Source of the DNA: Flavobacteriales bacterium | Lineage (GTDB): Bacteria; Bacteroidota; Bacteroidia; CAIKAF01 | Reading direction: 5' to 3' | DNA length: 64,000 bases | Assembly: GCA_022402535.1 (NCBI GenBank) | Contig: JAKRSD010000012.1 | Span: 1-64,000 of the forward strand | Part shown: positions 16,465 to 26,109 of the stretch, piece after piece | Layout: every line of letters begins with the position of its first letter | How positions within the stretch are numbered: position 1 is the stretch's first letter | Position numbers and translations under genes: made by a program | Notes under the pieces: generated by a model | Database searches by the model: none | What the model was told of the DNA's origin: nothing | Seen by the model: only the letters and a program-made list of their open reading frames with translations

Positions 16465-18642
16465 TTATTCTACAATGCTAACCTGTAAGATTTGCAGATG
16501 ACGAGCATCAGATGAATTCCCTATATACAATTCATAATCCCCCATTTCAATTTCCCAATCTTTTTTTTCAGGATGATAATAAGCCAAATCCGAAACGGGA
16601 ATTTGTAAAACCACATGTTTACTCTCTCCAGGATTCAAATAAATCTTGGTAAACGCCCTTAAATTTTTTTTATGGCGTTCTACGGCACTTATGGATTTAC
16701 CCGCATAAACCTGTACGACTTCAGCACCTGACCATTTTCCGGTGTTTTTAACCGTACAACGGATTTCTATCGTGTCGGTCAGTTTATATTGTAACGTATT
16801 GGTTTCTAATGCCTGTATATCAAATTCTGTGTAGGAAAGTCCGTATCCAAAAGGAAAAGCCGCTTTTCGGTTCAGTTTATCCAATAACGTATAACCATGA
16901 TAAAATCCGTAAGTTATCGTATCCGTATGTATGGGAAAATGCGGCAAATCAGCTTCATCTACCGGAATACTGAACGGAAGTTTTCCGCTTGGATTCACTT
17001 CGCCAAATACAACTTTCGGTATCGCATGGGCTCCTTCCATACCGTAGTAACCGCTCCAAAGTATGGAGGGCACCCGATTCTTCCAGTTTTCCATAATTAC
17101 GGCACTGCCTGCGGTTACATGCACCGCCGTAAAACGGTTCCAGCCCGTAACCTGCCGTATCAACTTTTCGTCGCGCTCTTTCAGCGTTAACGGATGACGG
17201 TCTCCTCCTCCGCCAAAACCTGCCATTGCTTTGGAAGGTTTTGTAATATCTTTTTTTACCCGCCCCGAAGTGGAAATGTATTCTCCTTCCTCGTCGTGGT
17301 AATATCCGGCCAATACAATCACTTTATCTGCTGATGTACAAGCTTTTTCAAGTTTCCGGGTTCGTTTAGGAGAAACAAACCGAACAAACAGATGATTTTC
17401 TTTGGCGTACTTTTTAAATGCTTTTTTGGGTGTAATTACATAAGGCGATTTGGCATAACTACTTCCGTGATCCCCGTCGTTTTTGGTATTCAGCAGGTAC
17501 CCCGTTACCAAAATTCGGTCATTATTATTATTTATCGGAAGAAAATTGTCTTCATTCTTGAGCAAAACCACCCCTTCTTCAGCCACTTTAAGTGACAATT
17601 GCTTATGTTTTTCCCGGTCTTCCCGACTCAGTTTCTGTTTTCTTTGATCCGTTTGATGCAGATATTGGAATAAAAATTTGGTGAACAATGTCGGATAAAT
17701 CAAGGAATCCAAATCCTGTTCGCTCAGTATCCCCGATTCCAGATCCTTTTTCACGTTTTTATACGAATAAAACTTGGGAACCATCATTTCCACGTTCATA
17801 CCGGCTTTTATAGATGGTGCCGTACTTCGCGTCCCCAAATCCCAATCAGAATGTATAAATCCTTTAAAATTCCATTCTTTTCGAAGGATGTTTTTCAGCA
17901 GTACTTCATTTTCGCCGCAATAGGTTCCGTTCACTTTATTGTACGCACTCATGATGGTGGCCACTCCCCTGTCCACCACATATTTAAAATGCGGCAGATA
18001 CACCTCATGAAGACTCCGGTCATCAATTTGAACATCTACAAAATAGCGGGTATCCTCAATGCTGTTGAGGGCAAAATGTTTGGCGCAGGCCATCACTCCC
18101 CTGCGTTGAATTCCCGAAGCCAAAGCCCAGGCCATCTTACCGGTCAGCACGGGATCTTCTCCAAAACTTTCCTGGGCTCTTCCGTTGGCCGGATGCCGCA
18201 AAATATTCATACAGGGAGTGCCCATCAACGTTCCGCCCACGCCTCTGGCCTCTTTTCCGAGTGCTATGCCCACTTCGTGCTCCAATTCTGTATTCCAGGT
18301 AGCTGCGCGGGTAATGGGTGTAGGAAAAGAAGTTTGTCTTCCGTGAATAATCCCCCGCGGTCCGTCGGTAAAATATACAGCGGGTATGCGCTTTTTGCGG
18401 TTACCTCCGATGGGCGTAACGGGCATTCTTTTGCCGAAAAGCATGGAACCTGCCGCAATCAGATAAAAGTTTTTGGGCCCCGCCATTTCATTCAACTTTT
18501 CTTTCAGACTCAACTTTTGAATACTCTGCACCGCCATACTATCCGCATATCGTGTGGCCCGTGTGTCATGAAATGGGTTTTGTGCTGCAGCACCTATCGA
18601 AAACAAAAGGAAGAATAAAAAAGAAAATGCCGAAATTTTCAT
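16465..18642 (-). CDS. secreted glycoside hydrolase family 3 enzyme
   Basis: A 725-residue exported GH3 enzyme. A signal peptide ends around residue 20 (GAAAQ). The TIM-barrel domain contains DGPRG, KHFALNS and the nucleophile motif HSDW with Asp266. The second alpha/beta sandwich domain follows (HVTAGSAVIMENW, ILWSGYYGMEGA region), and a fibronectin type III-like C-terminal domain closes the protein. GH3 members are beta-glucosidases, beta-xylosidases or N-acetylglucosaminidases; the two-domain plus FnIII-like layout favours a beta-glucosidase or beta-xylosidase in the periplasm. No polysaccharide-utilisation partners (SusC/SusD) are nearby. Only 48 bases separate it from the upstream TPR gene, and they contain a strong terminator and no visible promoter. 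Confidence 0.9.
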   Translation of the reverse strand: MKISAFSFLFFLLFSIGAAAQNPFHDTRATRYADSMAVQSIQKLSLKEKLNEMAGPKNFYLIAAGSMLFGKRMPVTPIGGNRKKRIPAVYFTDGPRGIIHGRQTSFPTPITRAATWNTELEHEVGIALGKEARGVGGTLMGTPCMNILRHPANGRAQESFGEDPVLTGKMAWALASGIQRRGVMACAKHFALNSIEDTRYFVDVQIDDRSLHEVYLPHFKYVVDRGVATIMSAYNKVNGTYCGENEVLLKNILRKEWNFKGFIHSDWDLGTRSTAPSIKAGMNVEMMVPKFYSYKNVKKDLESGILSEQDLDSLIYPTLFTKFLFQYLHQTDQRKQKLSREDREKHKQLSLKVAEEGVVLLKNEDNFLPINNNNDRILVTGYLLNTKNDGDHGSSYAKSPYVITPKKAFKKYAKENHLFVRFVSPKRTRKLEKACTSADKVIVLAGYYHDEEGEYISTSGRVKKDITKPSKAMAGFGGGGDRHPLTLKERDEKLIRQVTGWNRFTAVHVTAGSAVIMENWKNRVPSILWSGYYGMEGAHAIPKVVFGEVNPSGKLPFSIPVDEADLPHFPIHTDTITYGFYHGYTLLDKLNRKAAFPFGYGLSYTEFDIQALETNTLQYKLTDTIEIRCTVKNTGKWSGAEVVQVYAGKSISAVERHKKNLRAFTKIYLNPGESKHVVLQIPVSDLAYYHPEKKDWEIEMGDYELYIGNSSDARHLQILQVSIVE

Positions 18643-18654
18643 TCGGTAAAGAAC

Positions 18655-18681
18655 AAAAAAAAGCCCCGAATTTCGGGGCTT
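18655..18681 (-). terminator. rho-independent terminator of the TPR gene
   Basis: The inverted repeat AAGCCCCGAA-T-TTCGGGGCTT at 18661-18681 forms a GC-rich hairpin. On the reverse strand it is followed by a run of eight T. It lies directly after the TPR gene stop (18691) and before the GH3 start (18642). Confidence 0.85.
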
Positions 18682-18690
18682 TCCAGTAGA

Positions 18691-19890
18691 TTATTTTTTG
18701 TATTTAATCATCTTTTCTTCATCCTGCAGTTTGGTGAAAATCTCCAGAATGGTTACACGTAACTTATCGGAAGGTTTTAATGCATAGGCAGTTTCCAGAT
18801 AAGAACCGGCTTCCTTATATAAGGCATTGGCCTGGTTTTTCATTTCCTCATACTTTTTAGTCTGATTCAACGGCAGATTATTGGCTTCTTTAATGATGTT
18901 GTTCGCATCATCCAGAATCAATGCCGCATAGTTGTTCAGTGCACCGAACATCTGAGGATCTATTTCTAAAGCTTTTTTGTAATACTCTTTACTTTTTTCG
19001 ATGTCTTTCAACTGAAAATAAATCACCCCGCTGTTGAAGAACAACGATTTCAGCATGTCTTTATCATCTTTAAAGGCCTCCATGGCCTCGTTCATCAGTT
19101 TCACGGATTTTTCATTATCGCCCACGGTGAGGTAATAATTCAGCTCTTCGGTGATAAACTCTGTATTTTTAGGGTACTTCTGACGGGCATCCTGAATGAT
19201 TTTCAGACCTTTTTCGCTTTCCCCTTTATCCTGGTAAATTCTGGCCATGGTTCCGTAAAGATTGGCATCAGAAACGCCCCACTGCATCAGTTGATTACCA
19301 TAATCCACGGCTTTATCTAAATTTTTACCACGGAAAGCGGATAAAAACATATTGGTATAAGAAACCGTATCGGTAATACCCATACTTTTCAGCAAGCTGT
19401 AGCGTTTTTCAAAATACATACCCGCATTTTCAAAATCTTGGGCCACGTAATAATTGGTTCCTGTTTTAAACAGGGTATCACATAAATAACGAGCTTTGTT
19501 GATTACATCGCTTTCTTCGAAAATTTTAGGCTTGTTGTTCTTTTCGTTAATTTCTACCGTTCTCGCTTTTTCGAGACTGGTGTAAATTTCTTCAATCACC
19601 CCTTTTTTAAATTGCGCCACACCATCATTGGTTTCATTCATGATGGCCATATACACTTCGGCTCTGCGCTTCCATGTTTTGGATTTGTTGATGGTTTTCT
19701 CATTAACCGCAGCCGCATCGATAGATTCTTTGGCTTTGATGAGATTTTCAATAGCCACGGCAATATTGCCATTTTTCTTTTCAATGTTGTAGACGTTCAT
19801 GTATTCCCAGGAACTCAGTACATTGCTTTCCTGCGCTTTCGCTCCGGCTGCAAAAACCATTGCGAATATTCCGATTACAATTTTTTTCAT
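18691..19890 (-). CDS. exported tetratricopeptide-repeat protein
   Basis: A 399-residue protein with a signal peptide (KIVIGIFAMVFAAGAKAQ, cleavage near residue 19). The rest is almost all alpha-helical, with TPR-like units, the clearest being VIYFQLKDIEKSKEYYKKAL followed by EIDPQ near residues 285-315. Periplasmic TPR proteins of this type in Bacteroidota are usually scaffolds for envelope complexes, but no partner is identifiable. It has its own promoter and terminator. GH3 follows on the same strand beyond the terminator, so cotranscription would need read-through. Confidence 0.8.
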   Translation of the reverse strand: MKKIVIGIFAMVFAAGAKAQESNVLSSWEYMNVYNIEKKNGNIAVAIENLIKAKESIDAAAVNEKTINKSKTWKRRAEVYMAIMNETNDGVAQFKKGVIEEIYTSLEKARTVEINEKNNKPKIFEESDVINKARYLCDTLFKTGTNYYVAQDFENAGMYFEKRYSLLKSMGITDTVSYTNMFLSAFRGKNLDKAVDYGNQLMQWGVSDANLYGTMARIYQDKGESEKGLKIIQDARQKYPKNTEFITEELNYYLTVGDNEKSVKLMNEAMEAFKDDKDMLKSLFFNSGVIYFQLKDIEKSKEYYKKALEIDPQMFGALNNYAALILDDANNIIKEANNLPLNQTKKYEEMKNQANALYKEAGSYLETAYALKPSDKLRVTILEIFTKLQDEEKMIKYKK

Positions 19891-19920
19891 GGTTCTTTAA
19901 ATTTTATTTTTCTGATGTTT

Positions 19921-19951
19921 CAAAAGTAATGCCACAAAATATGCTATTCAA
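19921..19951 (-). promoter_or_regulatory. promoter of the TPR gene (TTG-N20-TACTTTTG)
   Basis: On the reverse strand a TTG (19949-19951) is followed after 20 bases by TACTTTTG (19921-19928), matching both halves of the Bacteroidota sigma-A promoter. The ATG lies 30 bases further on, at 19890. Confidence 0.7.
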
Positions 19952-19960
19952 TTACAAAAA

Positions 19961-22504
19961 TTAACCTTCATCGGTCGGATTTTGAGGTTCTGTACCTTGT
20001 TCTGCTCCGGTTAATCCTTCCGTTTCTTCCCCGGAAACTTCACCTTCTACCTCATCCTCGTTCATTTCAGCAGGCACTTTGGCAATAGCCGCAATGCTGT
20101 CATTATTTCTGAGGTTGATGAGTTTAACGCCTTGGGTTGCACGGCCCATCACACGCAGCGAATCAATTCCTAAACGGATTAATGTTCCGCGTTTGGTGAT
20201 AATCATCAGGTCTTCTTCAGGAACCACCTCCAAAATGCTGATTAAGGTACCGGTTTTATCGGTAATGTTCATGGTTTTCACCCCTTTACCTCCGCGGTTA
20301 GTAATGCGGTAATCTTCCAGTGCGGATTGTTTACCATACCCGTTTTCGGAAACCACCAGTACATTATTGGCTTTGTTGCTTACGCAAATCATTCCGATTA
20401 CCTCATCCGATTCATTAGTCATGCTGATGCCTCTTACTCCCGTTGCCGTGCGGCCCATTCCTCTTACTTTATTTTCAGGGAAACGAATGGCTCTACCCGA
20501 CTTAATGGCAATCAGGATTTCACTGTTGTCATCGGTCAGGCGGGCTTCGATCAATTCATCGCCTTCGCGGACATTAATGGCGTTTATACCATTTGTTCTT
20601 GGACGGGAATATGCCTCAAGGGTAGTTTTTTTGATGGTTCCCTTGCGGGTGCACATCACAATGAAGTGATTTTTACAATATTCTTCGTCTTTGAGATCTT
20701 TAACCGCAATATAGGCTTTGATTTTATCGTCACTTTCAATGTTAATCATATTCTGAATCGGACGCCCTTTGGCCGTTTTGTCTCCTTCAGGAATTTCATA
20801 TACACGCAGCCAGTAACATCTTCCCTTTTCGGTAAAGAACAACATATAGTTGTGCGCCGTGGCAATATGCAGGTGCTCCAGAAAATCTTCATCGCGGGTA
20901 CCGCTGGCGCGTGAACCCGTTCCTCCCCTGTTCTGACGACGATAATCGGCCAGTGAGGTTCTTTTGATGTATCCTTTGTGCGAAATGGTAATGGCAACTG
21001 CTTCATCTTCAATCAGGTCTTCAATACGCATATCATCCGCACTGTGTACGATTTCTGTGCGACGCTCATCCCCATATTTTTCTCTGATGACTGTAAGCTC
21101 ATCTTTAATGATTTTCATTCTGAGCGCCTTATCACCAAGAATTTCGCGGTAATAGGCAATCATTTTCATGACTTCTTCGTATTCACCGCGAAGTTTATCC
21201 TGCTCAAGACCTGTTAACTGACGCAGACGCATGTCTACGATTGCTCTGGCCTGAATATCAGATAAACTGAAACGGCCCATCAATTCTTCAATGGCTTCAT
21301 TCGGGCTTTTGGCAGCACGGATGATTTTGATAACCTCATCAATATTATCAGAGGCTATGATGAGACCTTCTAATATGTGGGCTCTTTTTTCGGCCTGTTC
21401 TAAATCAAATTGAGTGCGTCGAACTACAATTTCATGACGGTGCTCCACATAGTGCACAATCATATCTTTCAGATTCAGCATAACCGGCCGTCCTTTAACC
21501 AACGCAATGTTATTTACTGAAAATGAAGTTTGTAGAGAGGTATACTTAAATAAATTATTTAAAACTACATTCGGAATGGCATCGCGACGGAGTTCATAAA
21601 CGATACGCATTCCATTTCTATCCGATTCGTCGCGGATGTCAGAAATACCCTCGATTTTCTTTTCGTTTACCAGCTCAGCGGTTCGCTTAATAAGTTCCGC
21701 TTTGTTTACCTGATAGGGAATTTCGTCTACTATAATAGCCTGACGGTTATTGTCCATATCCTCAAAAGTGGCACGGGCTCTCATCACCACACGGCCTCTT
21801 CCAGTTTCAAAAGCGTCACGAACCCCTTCGTAGCCATAAATAATTCCGCCTGTAGGAAAATCAGGGGCTTTAATAAATTTCATCAATTCGGCCACTTCTA
21901 TATCATGATTATCGATATAAGCCAAAATACCATCAATGGTTTCCGTAAGATTGTGCGGAGCCATATTGGTGGCCATACCCACGGCAATACCTGATGCCCC
22001 GTTAACGATAAGATTCGGAAACGCTGAGGGCATTACGGTAGGTTCTTCCAGGGAGTCGTCGAAGTTGGGCGTAAAGTCAACCGTATTTTTCTCGATATCT
22101 GCCAACATTTCTTCTGCCAGTTTTCTCAAACGGGCCTCCGTATAACGCATGGCAGCCGGTGGGTCATCATCAATTGAACCGAAGTTACCCTGTCCATCCA
22201 CTAAAGGATACCGCAAAGACCAATCCTGGGCCATACGCACCATAGTATCGTAAACAGAGGAGTCGCCATGCGGGTGATACTTACCGAGCACCTCACCCAC
22301 AATACGGGCTGATTTTTTATGCGGTTTCGTTGAAGTGATTCCCAAATCCATCATGCCGAATAATACCCTTCTGTGCACGGGCTTTAAACCGTCGCGTACA
22401 TCAGGTAAGGCTCTGGAAACAATTACCGACATTGAATAGTCAATGTAGGCGGTTTTCATTTCATTTTCGATATTAATCGGTATAATCTTCTCTTCTTCAG
22501 CCAT
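19961..22504 (-). CDS. gyrA: DNA gyrase subunit A
   Basis: An 847-residue GyrA. The winged-helix breakage-reunion domain carries the catalytic Tyr121 in [10 protein letters not shown]. The quinolone-contact residues are Ser82 and Asp86 in GDSSVYD, the susceptible-type pair. The C-terminal beta-pinwheel follows, with an acidic tail rich in Glu. The GyrA box, QRRGGKG in E. coli, is QNRGGTG here (524-530). GyrA pairs with GyrB to introduce negative supercoils; gyrB is not in the window. The ATG at 22504 matches the conserved N terminus. A near-consensus -7 box (TACTTTCG, reverse strand, 22564-22571) lies about 60 bases upstream. Confidence 0.97.
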   Translation of the reverse strand: MAEEEKIIPINIENEMKTAYIDYSMSVIVSRALPDVRDGLKPVHRRVLFGMMDLGITSTKPHKKSARIVGEVLGKYHPHGDSSVYDTMVRMAQDWSLRYPLVDGQGNFGSIDDDPPAAMRYTEARLRKLAEEMLADIEKNTVDFTPNFDDSLEEPTVMPSAFPNLIVNGASGIAVGMATNMAPHNLTETIDGILAYIDNHDIEVAELMKFIKAPDFPTGGIIYGYEGVRDAFETGRGRVVMRARATFEDMDNNRQAIIVDEIPYQVNKAELIKRTAELVNEKKIEGISDIRDESDRNGMRIVYELRRDAIPNVVLNNLFKYTSLQTSFSVNNIALVKGRPVMLNLKDMIVHYVEHRHEIVVRRTQFDLEQAEKRAHILEGLIIASDNIDEVIKIIRAAKSPNEAIEELMGRFSLSDIQARAIVDMRLRQLTGLEQDKLRGEYEEVMKMIAYYREILGDKALRMKIIKDELTVIREKYGDERRTEIVHSADDMRIEDLIEDEAVAITISHKGYIKRTSLADYRRQNRGGTGSRASGTRDEDFLEHLHIATAHNYMLFFTEKGRCYWLRVYEIPEGDKTAKGRPIQNMINIESDDKIKAYIAVKDLKDEEYCKNHFIVMCTRKGTIKKTTLEAYSRPRTNGINAINVREGDELIEARLTDDNSEILIAIKSGRAIRFPENKVRGMGRTATGVRGISMTNESDEVIGMICVSNKANNVLVVSENGYGKQSALEDYRITNRGGKGVKTMNITDKTGTLISILEVVPEEDLMIITKRGTLIRLGIDSLRVMGRATQGVKLINLRNNDSIAAIAKVPAEMNEDEVEGEVSGEETEGLTGAEQGTEPQNPTDEG

Positions 22505-22645
22505 TTATTTTACTGTATTTCTGATTAGAATTTATTTTTGATTCGGTTGCCTAAAAAAGCGAACGAAAGTACACTTTCCTGCGTTGAAAAAGAAATTTAA
22601 ATCACACCCCAATAAACAAACCAGTGTTAAAAAAAAACATATAAA

Positions 22646-22679
22646 TTGCAGTCGTTTTGAGGGAATGGGCATACTTTTG
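22646..22679 (+). promoter_or_regulatory. clpC promoter (TTG-N23-TACTTTTG)
   Basis: TTG at 22646-22648 and TACTTTTG at 22672-22679 match the Bacteroidota sigma-A elements with a 23-base spacer. The predicted start gives a leader of roughly 50 bases before the clpC ATG at 22736. Confidence 0.65.
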
Positions 22680-22735
22680 GATAGCCTGAAAACGTTGAAA
22701 AGTAATCGCATTATAAAGAAAGGAACAAAACAGAT

Positions 22736-25279
22736 ATGGAATCCAGATTTTCTCCAAGAGTAAAAGATGTTCTTACATACAGTCGTGAAGAAGCCCTCAG
22801 GCTGGGACACGAATATGTGGGGACGGAGCATCTTTTATTGGGAATCATTCGAGAAGGCGAAGGTTTAGCCTTGCAAATTTTAGATTTAATGGGGGTTACT
22901 CCCGTAAATCTTCGTAAAGAGATTGAAAATACGGTAAAACCGGGAAATAAAACATCCATGAACCTGGGGAATATCCCGCTGGTGAAGCAGGCTGAAAAAG
23001 TACTGAAAATAACCGTTTTGGAAGCGAAGTTATTCAATAGCCCGGTAATTGAAACCGAGCATTTATTGTTAGCCATATTAAAGGATACAGATTCCGTAGG
23101 TGCCCGCATTCTTCAGCGATTTGATGTAGATTACAAAGCGGTAAAAGAACGTTACGAAATGATGAATCCTGATAATTCCCCCCGCTCCGAATTACCGGGT
23201 TCTTCGGACGATGACAATGACGACGCATTCCCCGGTGGTGGAAGCGCTCGTAAAAATCCTTCAGATCCCAAATCCAAAACTCCGGTGTTGGATAACTTTG
23301 GGCGAGACTTAAGCCGCATGGCTGAAGATGGTAAACTCGATCCCATCATTGGGCGCGAAAAGGAAATTGAGCGTGTAAGCCAGATTTTGAGCCGCCGTAA
23401 GAAGAATAATCCCATATTGATTGGTGAACCCGGTGTGGGTAAATCAGCCATAGCGGAAGGTTTAGCCCTGCGGATTGCTCAGAAAAAGGTTTCCAGGGTG
23501 CTTTTCAACAAACGTATTGTGTCTCTTGATCTGGCTTCATTAGTGGCCGGAACCAAGTACAGAGGACAGTTTGAAGAACGTATGAAAGCCCTGATGAATG
23601 AATTGGAAAAGTCGCCCGATGTGATTCTTTTCATTGATGAAATTCACACCATTATCGGTGCAGGCGGGGCCTCCGGTTCATTGGATGCGTCCAATATGTT
23701 CAAACCGGCATTGGCAAGAGGCGAAATTCAATGCATCGGCGCCACTACGCTGGACGAGTACCGTCAATACATTGAAAAGGATGGAGCATTAGACAGACGT
23801 TTTCAAAAAGTGATGGTGGAACCTACTTCAGAGGAAGAAACACTTCAGATTTTGAACAACATCAAAGAAAAGTACGAAAGCCATCACAACGTAAACTATA
23901 CTCCCGAGGCGCTAAAGGCATGTGTTACACTGACATCCAGATATATCACCGATCGTTTTTTACCTGATAAAGCCATCGATGCCCTGGACGAAGTAGGTGC
24001 CCGTGTGCATATCACAAACATTAAGGTTCCTGTAGAAATCACGGACTTAGAGAATAAAATTGAAGAGGTCCGCGAGGAGAAAAATCATGCGGTCAGAATA
24101 TCCAAATATGAAGATGCGGCCCGTTTGCGTGATACTGAACGCACCCTGATGGAAGAACTTGAAAAAGTAAAAAACCGTTGGGAAGAAGAAAGCCGCAAAC
24201 ACCGCGAAACGGTTACAGATGAAAATGTGGCAGAAGTTGTCAGTATGATGACAGGTATCCCCCTGACAAAAGTGGCACAGACTGAAACCAAAAAATTGGC
24301 GAACATGTACGACATGATTAAGTCGAAAGTGATTGGTCAGGACGAAGCGGTGCGCAAAACGGTAAAAGCCATTCAACGTAACCGTGTAGGGCTCAAAGAC
24401 CCTAATAAACCTATCGGTTCGTTTATTTTCCTTGGTCCTACCGGAGTAGGTAAAACACAGTTGGCCAAAGTAATTGCAAAATACCTGTTCGACAGCGAAG
24501 AAGCGCTTATACGGATTGACATGAGCGAATACATGGAGAAATTCAGTGTGTCGCGTTTAATCGGAGCGCCTCCGGGATATGTTGGATACGAAGAAGGCGG
24601 ACAGCTGACCGAAAAAGTACGCCGTAAACCGTACTCCGTAGTATTGCTTGATGAAATTGAAAAAGCACACCCGGATGTATTCAATTTGTTGCTTCAGGCT
24701 TTGGACGACGGTCAACTAACCGATAGTTTGGGCAGAAAAATTGATTTCAAAAATGCCGTGATCATTATGACTTCCAATATCGGTTCACGCGATTTGAAAG
24801 AATTCGGTACAGGAGTCGGATTTAAAACCGGAGCCAAAGAAGCGCAGACAGATACCTTGAGCAAAGGGGTGATTCAAAATGCCCTTAAAAAGGCTTTTGC
24901 CCCTGAATTTCTGAACCGTATTGATGATATCATCATGTTTAATTCCCTTTCAAAAGAGGATATTTTCCAAATCATTGATATTGAAATGGAAGGATTTATC
25001 AAAAGACTGGAGGCGAACGGTTACAAACTTAAAATAGACAAACCGGCTAAAGATTTCATTGCTGAAAAAGGATTTGATGCCAATTTTGGTGCCCGTCCAT
25101 TGAAAAGAGCTATCCAGAAATATCTGGAAGATCCGCTGGCCGAGGAAATTATCAATTCCAATCTGGAAGAAGGCGATACAATTAATGTCACTTACGATAA
25201 AACGAAAGATGAGATTAAAATAAAAGTATCGAAACCCAGAGGTAAAAAGGCGGAAGCCGAAGAAGGTCCTGAAGAATAA
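22736..25279 (+). CDS. clpC: ATP-dependent Clp protease ATP-binding subunit ClpC
   Basis: An 847-residue Hsp100 unfoldase. The double Clp-N domain (about 1-145) is followed by an acidic linker, the first AAA+ module with GEPGVGKS (Lys236), a UVR-type coiled-coil insert (near 425-460) and the second AAA+ module with GPTGVGKT near residue 565. The C-terminal D2-small domain and a charged tail follow. ClpC feeds unfolded proteins to the ClpP peptidase in the cytoplasm; the UVR/M-domain marks it as ClpC, not ClpA or ClpB. It has its own promoter and a strong terminator, so it is monocistronic. It diverges from gyrA. Confidence 0.95.
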   Translation: MESRFSPRVKDVLTYSREEALRLGHEYVGTEHLLLGIIREGEGLALQILDLMGVTPVNLRKEIENTVKPGNKTSMNLGNIPLVKQAEKVLKITVLEAKLFNSPVIETEHLLLAILKDTDSVGARILQRFDVDYKAVKERYEMMNPDNSPRSELPGSSDDDNDDAFPGGGSARKNPSDPKSKTPVLDNFGRDLSRMAEDGKLDPIIGREKEIERVSQILSRRKKNNPILIGEPGVGKSAIAEGLALRIAQKKVSRVLFNKRIVSLDLASLVAGTKYRGQFEERMKALMNELEKSPDVILFIDEIHTIIGAGGASGSLDASNMFKPALARGEIQCIGATTLDEYRQYIEKDGALDRRFQKVMVEPTSEEETLQILNNIKEKYESHHNVNYTPEALKACVTLTSRYITDRFLPDKAIDALDEVGARVHITNIKVPVEITDLENKIEEVREEKNHAVRISKYEDAARLRDTERTLMEELEKVKNRWEEESRKHRETVTDENVAEVVSMMTGIPLTKVAQTETKKLANMYDMIKSKVIGQDEAVRKTVKAIQRNRVGLKDPNKPIGSFIFLGPTGVGKTQLAKVIAKYLFDSEEALIRIDMSEYMEKFSVSRLIGAPPGYVGYEEGGQLTEKVRRKPYSVVLLDEIEKAHPDVFNLLLQALDDGQLTDSLGRKIDFKNAVIIMTSNIGSRDLKEFGTGVGFKTGAKEAQTDTLSKGVIQNALKKAFAPEFLNRIDDIIMFNSLSKEDIFQIIDIEMEGFIKRLEANGYKLKIDKPAKDFIAEKGFDANFGARPLKRAIQKYLEDPLAEEIINSNLEEGDTINVTYDKTKDEIKIKVSKPRGKKAEAEEGPEE

Positions 25280-25309
25280 TAAAAAAGCCCCGTATGGGGC
25301 TTTTTTATT
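25278..25309 (+). terminator. rho-independent terminator after clpC
   Basis: A perfect 14-base-pair stem (25278-25291 with 25296-25309) closes on a GTAT loop, with GCCCC/GGGGC at its top and flanking A and T runs. The stem begins within the clpC stop codon. The A/T symmetry could let it work in both directions, but no reverse gene uses it. Confidence 0.9.
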
Positions 25310-25379
25310 GAAACGCTTCTTTCATGAACTCAAAAGTCGTTTTCATTAAGTCATGCTACATTACTATTTAAGCCGTCTT

Positions 25380-25387
25380 TACATTTG
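25380..25387 (+). promoter_or_regulatory. -7 promoter element for the 107-residue exported protein
   Basis: TACATTTG matches TAnnTTTG exactly and lies 26 bases before the ATG at 25414. No clear -33 TTG is seen. Confidence 0.55.
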
Positions 25388-25413
25388 GGATATAAATTAA
25401 TAATTAACTCATT

Positions 25414-25737
25414 ATGAAAAAAGTAATTTTAGCAGCATTGGTAATCGGAATGTCTGGAATTATTTCAGCAAATGTTCCTGTAACACCAGAAAAAACAGAA
25501 ATTGTAAATCCCGTAGGTGGTTTTGTAAAAATTGTAAATGATACCAAAAATGACCTCAGAATCCACACCGGATCGGCTCATGTAACTCTTTATCATGGTG
25601 GTGGATCTACCTCGGTGGCCTGTGATGAAGGTAGAAAAATTTCGTATTCAGACGGAAGTAAAGCAACCGGACTCATTTTTAAAATTGATGAAAGCATGTG
25701 CGGTAAAACCGTAAAACTTTCCGAGTATATCAAGTAA
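25414..25737 (+). CDS. small exported protein of unknown function
   Basis: A 107-residue protein with a clear signal peptide (MKKVILAALVIGMSGIISA, cleavage near residue 20). The mature part has about 87 residues, with a beta-rich pattern (GGFVKIVNDTKNDLRIHTG) and two cysteines (in SVACDEG and ESMCGKT) that could form a disulfide in the periplasm. No family is recognised. It is a stand-alone unit: own -7 box and own terminator. The strong expression signals suggest an abundant small periplasmic or secreted protein. Confidence 0.75.
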   Translation: MKKVILAALVIGMSGIISANVPVTPEKTEIVNPVGGFVKIVNDTKNDLRIHTGSAHVTLYHGGGSTSVACDEGRKISYSDGSKATGLIFKIDESMCGKTVKLSEYIK

Positions 25738-25757
25738 CCCTTTTCCCTTACCCTTTA

Positions 25758-25786
25758 AGGCCCCTGAATACAGGGGCTTTTTTTTT
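25758..25786 (+). terminator. rho-independent terminator after the 107-residue protein gene
   Basis: GCCCCTG (25760-25766), loop AATA and CAGGGGC (25771-25777) are followed by nine T (25778-25786). The end of the T run also holds the TTG of the next promoter. Confidence 0.9.
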
Positions 25787-25818
25787 GCATATCGGGCTTA
25801 GGTTTTTGTTTACCTTTG
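25785..25818 (+). promoter_or_regulatory. promoter of the small Cys-rich lipoprotein gene
   Basis: TACCTTTG (25811-25818) is a full -7 match. TTG at 25785-25787 lies 23 bases upstream of it, the same spacing as at clpC, and overlaps the T run of the preceding terminator. The ATG at 25835 is 16 bases beyond the box. Confidence 0.6.
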
Positions 25819-25834
25819 GCGTAAATAGAATGAT

Positions 25835-26032
25835 ATGAAAAGCTATATGCTCCTGTTCATAGGGTTTGTAGGAATGATGACCTTTTTTTCGTGTAGAGGC
25901 GAATGCGTTTCGTGTTCCAAATCCGGGTCACAGACACTGAATTACTGCGAAGGAGATTTTCCTAACAAACAAACCTATCTGGACCAAATCAATGGTTTGG
26001 ATAGTTTGGGGTATACCTGTATTGATAAATAA
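25835..26032 (+). CDS. small cysteine-rich lipoprotein, unknown function
   Basis: A 65-residue protein with a lipoprotein signal: a hydrophobic segment ends in TFFSC, so Cys20 is the likely lipidated residue. The mature 45 residues hold four more cysteines (24, 27, 38, 62), including a CVSC pair. This suits two disulfides or a small metal site in the envelope. No family is recognised. It has its own promoter and precedes a second lipoprotein gene, which also has its own -7 box. Confidence 0.65.
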   Translation: MKSYMLLFIGFVGMMTFFSCRGECVSCSKSGSQTLNYCEGDFPNKQTYLDQINGLDSLGYTCIDK

Positions 26033-26090
26033 CCTCAAAAAGTTCCGATAAGTAGCTAAAAATGTTATTTTTAGCCTGTTTTGTTTATGG

Positions 26091-26098
26091 TAACTTTG
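26091..26098 (+). promoter_or_regulatory. -7 promoter element for the TolB-like lipoprotein
   Basis: TAACTTTG matches TAnnTTTG and lies 11 bases before the ATG at 26110. Because the frame is open upstream to 26062, this box decides the start: transcription would begin after any upstream start codon. Confidence 0.6.
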
Positions 26099-26109
26099 AG
26101 AAAATTACC

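Noticed and set aside
22533-22540. forward TATTTTTG between gyrA and clpC as a second clpC promoter
   Set aside because: It is about 200 bases from clpC in AT-rich sequence, and a better-placed promoter with both elements exists at 22646-22679.
19961-25279. gyrA and clpC products have the same length (847 residues)
   Set aside because: Coincidence: the sequences and domains are unrelated, and each length is normal for its family.
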